From assembly GCA_945860205.1 (NCBI GenBank), contig CAMARK010000010.1:1-64000 (forward strand): a DNA stretch of 64,000 bases, in the 5' to 3' direction. This DNA is from Reyranella massiliensis 521 (GTDB taxonomy: Bacteria; Pseudomonadota; Alphaproteobacteria; Reyranellales; Reyranellaceae). Under the pieces are notes generated by a model, which did no database searches, was not told where the DNA came from, and was given only the letters and a program-made list of their open reading frames with translations. The first letter of the stretch is position 1. Every line of letters starts with the position of its first letter. Positions 61,161 through 64,000 of this stretch are shown piece after piece. The position numbers were made by a program, and so were the translations under genes.

Positions 61161-62066
61161 ATGCGGATCGGCATCGACCTCGGCGGCACCAAGATCGAAG
61201 GCATCGTGCTCGGCACCGATGGCGTCGAGCGGGCCCGGCTGCGCGTGCCCACACCGGGAAGTTCCTACGAGGACAATGTCGCGGCGATCGTCAACGTCGT
61301 GCGCGAGCTGGAGCGGCAGGTCGGCACGCAATGTTCGGTGGGGATTGCCACGCCGGGCGCGATCTCACCGGCCACCAGCCTGATCAAAAACGCCAATTCG
61401 ACCCACCTGAACGGCCGGCCGCTGCATCGCGATATCGAGCGCGCGCTCGGCCGGGAGGTGCGGATGGCCAACGACGCCAACTGCTTCACTGTCTCGGAAG
61501 CCACCGATGGTGCCGCCGCCGGCTGCAAGACCGTGTTCGGCGTGATCCTGGGCACCGGCGTGGGCGGCGGCGTCGCGATCGACGGCAGGCCGATCACGGG
61601 CGCGCAGGCGATTGCCGGCGAATGGGGCCACAATCCGCTGCCTCAGCCGCGCGACGACGAGCGGCCCGGCGTGCGCTGCTATTGCGGGCGCACGGGCTGC
61701 ATCGAAACCTGGCTGAGCGGCCCCGCCCTGCAACGTCAGTTCGCCGAGCGCAGCGGCCGGACCTTGCGCGCCACCGAGATCGCCAAGGCGGCCGTGGCCG
61801 GCGACCTCGAGGCAGCCGACCAGATGGAACTTTATTGCGACCGCCTTGCCCGGGCGCTCGCCGTCGTCATCAACATCCTCGACCCTGACGCCATCGTGCT
61901 GGGCGGCGGCCTGTCACGCATGGTCCAGCTCTATGGCCGCGTGCCCGAGTTGTGGAAGCGCGAGGTCTTCTCCGAGTCCGACAGCATCGTCACCCTCCTG
62001 CTGCCACCCAAGTACGGTGATTCGAGCGGCGTGCGCGGCGCCGCATGGCTTTGGCCTGAAGCCTAG
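61161..62066 (+). CDS. ROK-family sugar kinase
   Basis: Cytosolic 301-residue kinase. N-terminal phosphate loop IGIDLGGTKIEG; the sugar-site ANDANC region (MANDANCFT) and GTGVGGGV. The zinc motif CYCGRTGCIE (about 173-182) is typical of the fructokinase (Mak)-like branch of ROK; WGHNPL before it is the conserved His. No DNA-binding domain, so it is a kinase and not a repressor. Substrate sugar, fructose or an amino sugar, cannot be fixed. Its stop lies inside a 14-bp repeat. Confidence 0.86.
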   Translation: MRIGIDLGGTKIEGIVLGTDGVERARLRVPTPGSSYEDNVAAIVNVVRELERQVGTQCSVGIATPGAISPATSLIKNANSTHLNGRPLHRDIERALGREVRMANDANCFTVSEATDGAAAGCKTVFGVILGTGVGGGVAIDGRPITGAQAIAGEWGHNPLPQPRDDERPGVRCYCGRTGCIETWLSGPALQRQFAERSGRTLRATEIAKAAVAGDLEAADQMELYCDRLARALAVVINILDPDAIVLGGGLSRMVQLYGRVPELWKREVFSESDSIVTLLLPPKYGDSSGVRGAAWLWPEA

Positions 62067-62099
62067 GCACCGAAGCCTAGGCATCGGCACCTAGGCACC
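62058..62099. repeat. 14-bp repeat, three units, spanning two stop codons
   Basis: GAAGCCTAGGCACC (62058-62071), GAAGCCTAGGCATC (62072-62085) and GGCACCTAGGCACC (62086-62099) are tandem units sharing CCTAGGCA. The TAG of the ROK kinase lies in the first unit and the TAG of the convergent membrane-protein gene in the third. Confidence 0.85.
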
Positions 62100-62441
62100 A
62101 ACGAGGGCAAGCGCACTCGCCACTGTCATCGCCACCCAACCGACTTGCCGCCCGCGCGTAACCCAGGCGTTGCTGACGGCGGCGACGCTGTATGTACCGA
62201 TCGCCGCGCCGGCGATCCAGAGGCGAGCCACATCCGAGCCCATGTGAGGCGCTGCAACAAGCAGAACGCCGAAGCCGACCCAGGCAACGGTACCGCATTG
62301 CCAGATCAGGCGGAGCATCAGCTTGATCCAGGCAGGCTCGATGTGGGCCTTGGCGAAGATTTTCGTCTCGCCCAGAACGCCATGAACGATGGCGGTCAGT
62401 ATGGCGATGCCGCCGGCCGCCTGGATCGCGAGATCGCGCAT
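62091..62441 (-). CDS. Small membrane protein divergent from a TetR regulator
   Basis: A 116-residue protein with four membrane helices (about 5-24, 41-63, 71-88 and 96-113). It lacks known motifs. It begins RDLAIQAAGGIAILTAIVHG. The His and Glu near the N-terminus (VHGVLGE) are the only polar membrane residues of note. Its start is 76 bases from the TetR-type gene and its own promoter region holds an operator copy (62451-62468), so it is the likely TetR target. I do not recognise the family. Confidence 0.65.
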   Translation of the reverse strand: MRDLAIQAAGGIAILTAIVHGVLGETKIFAKAHIEPAWIKLMLRLIWQCGTVAWVGFGVLLVAAPHMGSDVARLWIAGAAIGTYSVAAVSNAWVTRGRQVGWVAMTVASALALVGA

Positions 62442-62450
62442 TGTCTCTTT

Positions 62451-62513
62451 CCATACATATCTGTATGGTTTCGTAGCGGCGCGGATCGAGCCCGTCAATA
62501 CACAACTGTATGG
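62451..62513. promoter_or_regulatory. Paired operators in the TetR divergent promoter
   Basis: CCATACA-N4-TGTATGG is a perfect dyad at 62451-62468. CAATACA-N4-TGTATGG at 62496-62513 differs by one base. Their centres are 45 bases apart. The first lies ten bases upstream of the membrane-protein start; the second five bases before the TetR ATG. Such placement is typical of TetR autoregulation plus control of the neighbour. Confidence 0.8.
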
Positions 62514-62517
62514 AATC

Positions 62518-63063
62518 ATGGCAGACGATCGTCTGACATCGCTGGATTGGGTGAATGCCGGCCTGAAGGCATTGGCCAAGTCGGGCTTCACCGCTCTCAA
62601 GGCCGACACGCTGTCAAAGGTGCTCGGCGTCTCGCGCGGCAGCTTCTACTGGCACTTTGCCGATGTCGGCGCATTCCATGCTGCCGTCCTGCAACGCTGG
62701 CGTGAGATCGCCTACGAGAACGTCGTCCGGGAGGTTGAGGTCGCGCCCGAGAATCGCCTCGCTGCCCTGCTTGACCGCGCCTTCCGGGCCGATGTCCGCC
62801 TCGAAATGGCCGTGCGAAGCTGGGCAACAGCGGAAGCCAGGGCAAAAACCATGGTCGAGGCCGTCGATAGCCGGCGCCTGAAGTACATTCGGGAACTGCT
62901 GACTGAGGCGGGCCTCACCTCGAACCAGGCCTCGGCTCGGGCAAGTATTCTCTATTGGGCCTACCTCGGCCAGGGCCTGTCGGCGCACAAGCCCGACCCG
63001 GCGGAATGGCGTCGGATCCTGGACGAGCTCGCCCGCCTGGCGACCGCGGCAAAAACCGCCTAG
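62518..63063 (+). CDS. TetR/AcrR-family transcriptional regulator
   Basis: A 181-residue repressor. The N-terminal HTH is LDWVNAGLKALAKSG, then ADTLSKVLGVSRGSFYWHF (about 30-48), which is the conserved recognition helix region. The rest is an all-helical ligand and dimer domain. The ATG at 62518 is in frame; a nearby upstream ATG is not. Operators CCATACA-N4-TGTATGG flank it. The inducer is unknown. Its stop overlaps the convergent EipB-family gene by four bases. Confidence 0.9.
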   Translation: MADDRLTSLDWVNAGLKALAKSGFTALKADTLSKVLGVSRGSFYWHFADVGAFHAAVLQRWREIAYENVVREVEVAPENRLAALLDRAFRADVRLEMAVRSWATAEARAKTMVEAVDSRRLKYIRELLTEAGLTSNQASARASILYWAYLGQGLSAHKPDPAEWRRILDELARLATAAKTA

Positions 63064-63863
63064 TTGCAGACGGGCTTGGGCAGCGCTTCTAGGCGGGTGA
63101 TGCGGTATTCGATACCACGGTCGGTCTCTTCATGGGTGCCGAAGAGTTCGATGCCATTGTCGAGTGTAAGACTGGCCATCTCGAACGCGGGCTCACCCTG
63201 CCCCTTGGTTGCGGCATCGAAGAAGCCGGCGCGGTAGTAGATCCGCGTGCGGCCGTCGGCCAGAGCCTCCGCGCCCTCCGGGATCTTCACTTCGGCCAGG
63301 CGTTTCGGCACCTTTCCGATCAGGATGTTCACCGATTGTGGCGGCTTTACCTTGTCGCCGAAGAAGAACAGGGCATCGAGTCCCGTCTCACCCGCCTTGG
63401 CCTGACGGATCGTGGCGCGCGCGATGGCGACGGGAAACAGCGTGCCGGCCTGCAGTGCTACGGTCTGCCCCTCGGGGTCGACGAACCTCGCTTGCCCGTT
63501 GCCGTCGTCGGCGATCAGCGCCTCTCCCTTGACCAGCGCCGTCTGCTTGCCATTGGAGGTCGTGCGATGTTCGAAGACGAGCTTCCTGCCGTCGCGGCTC
63601 TCCGTCATCTGCGACTGCTGCTCGGTCACGGTCGAGCCTCGCGCACCGGCCATTTCCAGCCTCAGGCGCTGATGGACGACGTAGCCGTCGCACGTGAGCT
63701 TGAGTTCGAAGGCATAGGTGCCGGGCGCTTCGCCGCTCGGCTTGCCCTTGTCCAGGGTGGTGACCGAATAGACGGCGCGATGAGGCGCAAAGTCCTGCGC
63801 TGAGGCGGGGCCCGCCACGACGGCGATCAGGATTGCGGGCACGAACACACGAAGATTCAACAT
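63060..63863 (-). CDS. eipB: EipB-family periplasmic envelope protein (DUF1849)
   Basis: A 267-residue exported protein with a signal peptide ending PASAQ (about 23). HRAVYSVTTLDKG, a single early cysteine in LTCDGYVV and a C-terminal cysteine in KPVCN fit the two conserved cysteines that form a disulphide in the family. FEHRTTSNGK, then FVDPEGQTVALQAGTLFP and DALFFFGDK are typical. EipB in Brucella is a beta-barrel-like protein needed for envelope integrity. Its ATG overlaps the stop of the preceding minus-strand gene, so the pair is coupled. Confidence 0.82.
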   Translation of the reverse strand: MLNLRVFVPAILIAVVAGPASAQDFAPHRAVYSVTTLDKGKPSGEAPGTYAFELKLTCDGYVVHQRLRLEMAGARGSTVTEQQSQMTESRDGRKLVFEHRTTSNGKQTALVKGEALIADDGNGQARFVDPEGQTVALQAGTLFPVAIARATIRQAKAGETGLDALFFFGDKVKPPQSVNILIGKVPKRLAEVKIPEGAEALADGRTRIYYRAGFFDAATKGQGEPAFEMASLTLDNGIELFGTHEETDRGIEYRITRLEALPKPVCN

Positions 63864-64000
63864 TTCGGCCTCGGCAGCGCTTGGAGTTGAACAAGACGAG
63901 CATCGACTGCGAAGTCACCGTAGTCGAGCAGCATCGACCGGGCGATTCCGTTACCCAGCAGGTCGAGCGCCAACTCGTACTCGGGGTTGGTGCCCTGATC
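63857..64000 (-). CDS. Unknown protein, C-terminal end only
   Basis: The last 47 codons of a minus-strand gene that starts beyond the window. The visible end reads YELALDLLGNGIARSMLL, then DYGDFAVDARLV and ends PRPKC. Its TGA overlaps the eipB start (ATGTTGA), so the two are likely co-translated. I cannot name the family from so little. Confidence 0.55.
   Translation of the reverse strand, partial: DQGTNPEYELALDLLGNGIARSMLLDYGDFAVDARLVQLQALPRPKC

Overview
The window is one stretch of a high-GC, densely packed chromosome from an alphaproteobacterium. The order pyrB-pyrC-plsY-dprA-topA-rnr-DUF983-rpmG, an EipB-family protein, split gatCAB genes and several Bug-type tricarboxylate receptors fit this class. 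A member of the Rhodospirillales or Hyphomicrobiales sensu lato (Reyranella-like) is my guess. There is no rRNA gene here to settle it. Many genes overlap by 4 bases (ATGA or GTGA), and GTG and TTG starts are common.

Region 1-1.9 kb: probable edge of an integrated element. It holds the end of a recombinase-associated gene, a gene with an integrase-like N-terminal domain and a repeat-rich spacer, all abutting the 3' end of a tRNA-Ser(GCU) gene. That tRNA has a clear sigma70-type promoter.

Region 2-15.9 kb: mixed housekeeping and detoxification genes. These are argE, a DUF3574 lipoprotein, two glutathione S-transferases, a DUF2076 protein, a WYL regulator divergent from two small NTF2-like/DUF1579-like genes, a family VIII-type serine hydrolase, a Tat-exported cyclase, a COG0523 metal chaperone, a lactonase-like metallo-hydrolase, and two related small secreted proteins with a CxC motif.

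Region 15.9-26.6 kb: gatB is separated from gatC-gatA by three orphan Bug-family receptors. A CPA1 antiporter with a C-terminal cyclic-nucleotide-binding domain, an alpha/beta hydrolase, ruvX and a NIPSNAP gene broken by one amber codon follow.

Region 26.6-34.7 kb: the most unusual part. A minus-strand run encodes a 2OG-Fe(II) oxygenase, an exported amidohydrolase, a YtkA/FixH-like exported protein and a di-heme peroxidase, with the last three genes translationally coupled. It is divergent from a PhyH-type dioxygenase. Next come a cytochrome b561/YceI/Tat-protein operon and a divergent pair of citrate synthases, one of them fused to a MerR-type DNA-binding domain, sharing an AT-rich palindromic promoter.

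Region 34.7-54.1 kb: core genes. pyrB is followed by a pyrC that has lost several metal ligands, then plsY. An oligopeptide-type ABC importer follows that has no ATPase genes and has an MFS gene between its two permeases. dprA, topA, rnr, DUF983, a C-terminal-processing protease, rpmG and an aldehyde dehydrogenase complete the block.

Region 54.1-64 kb: a phosphodiesterase, a flavin oxidoreductase, an MFS transporter, a composite intergenic repeat, a patatin/Ntn-hydrolase/ROK-kinase run, a TetR regulator with two matching operators facing a small membrane protein, eipB, and the start-less end of another gene.
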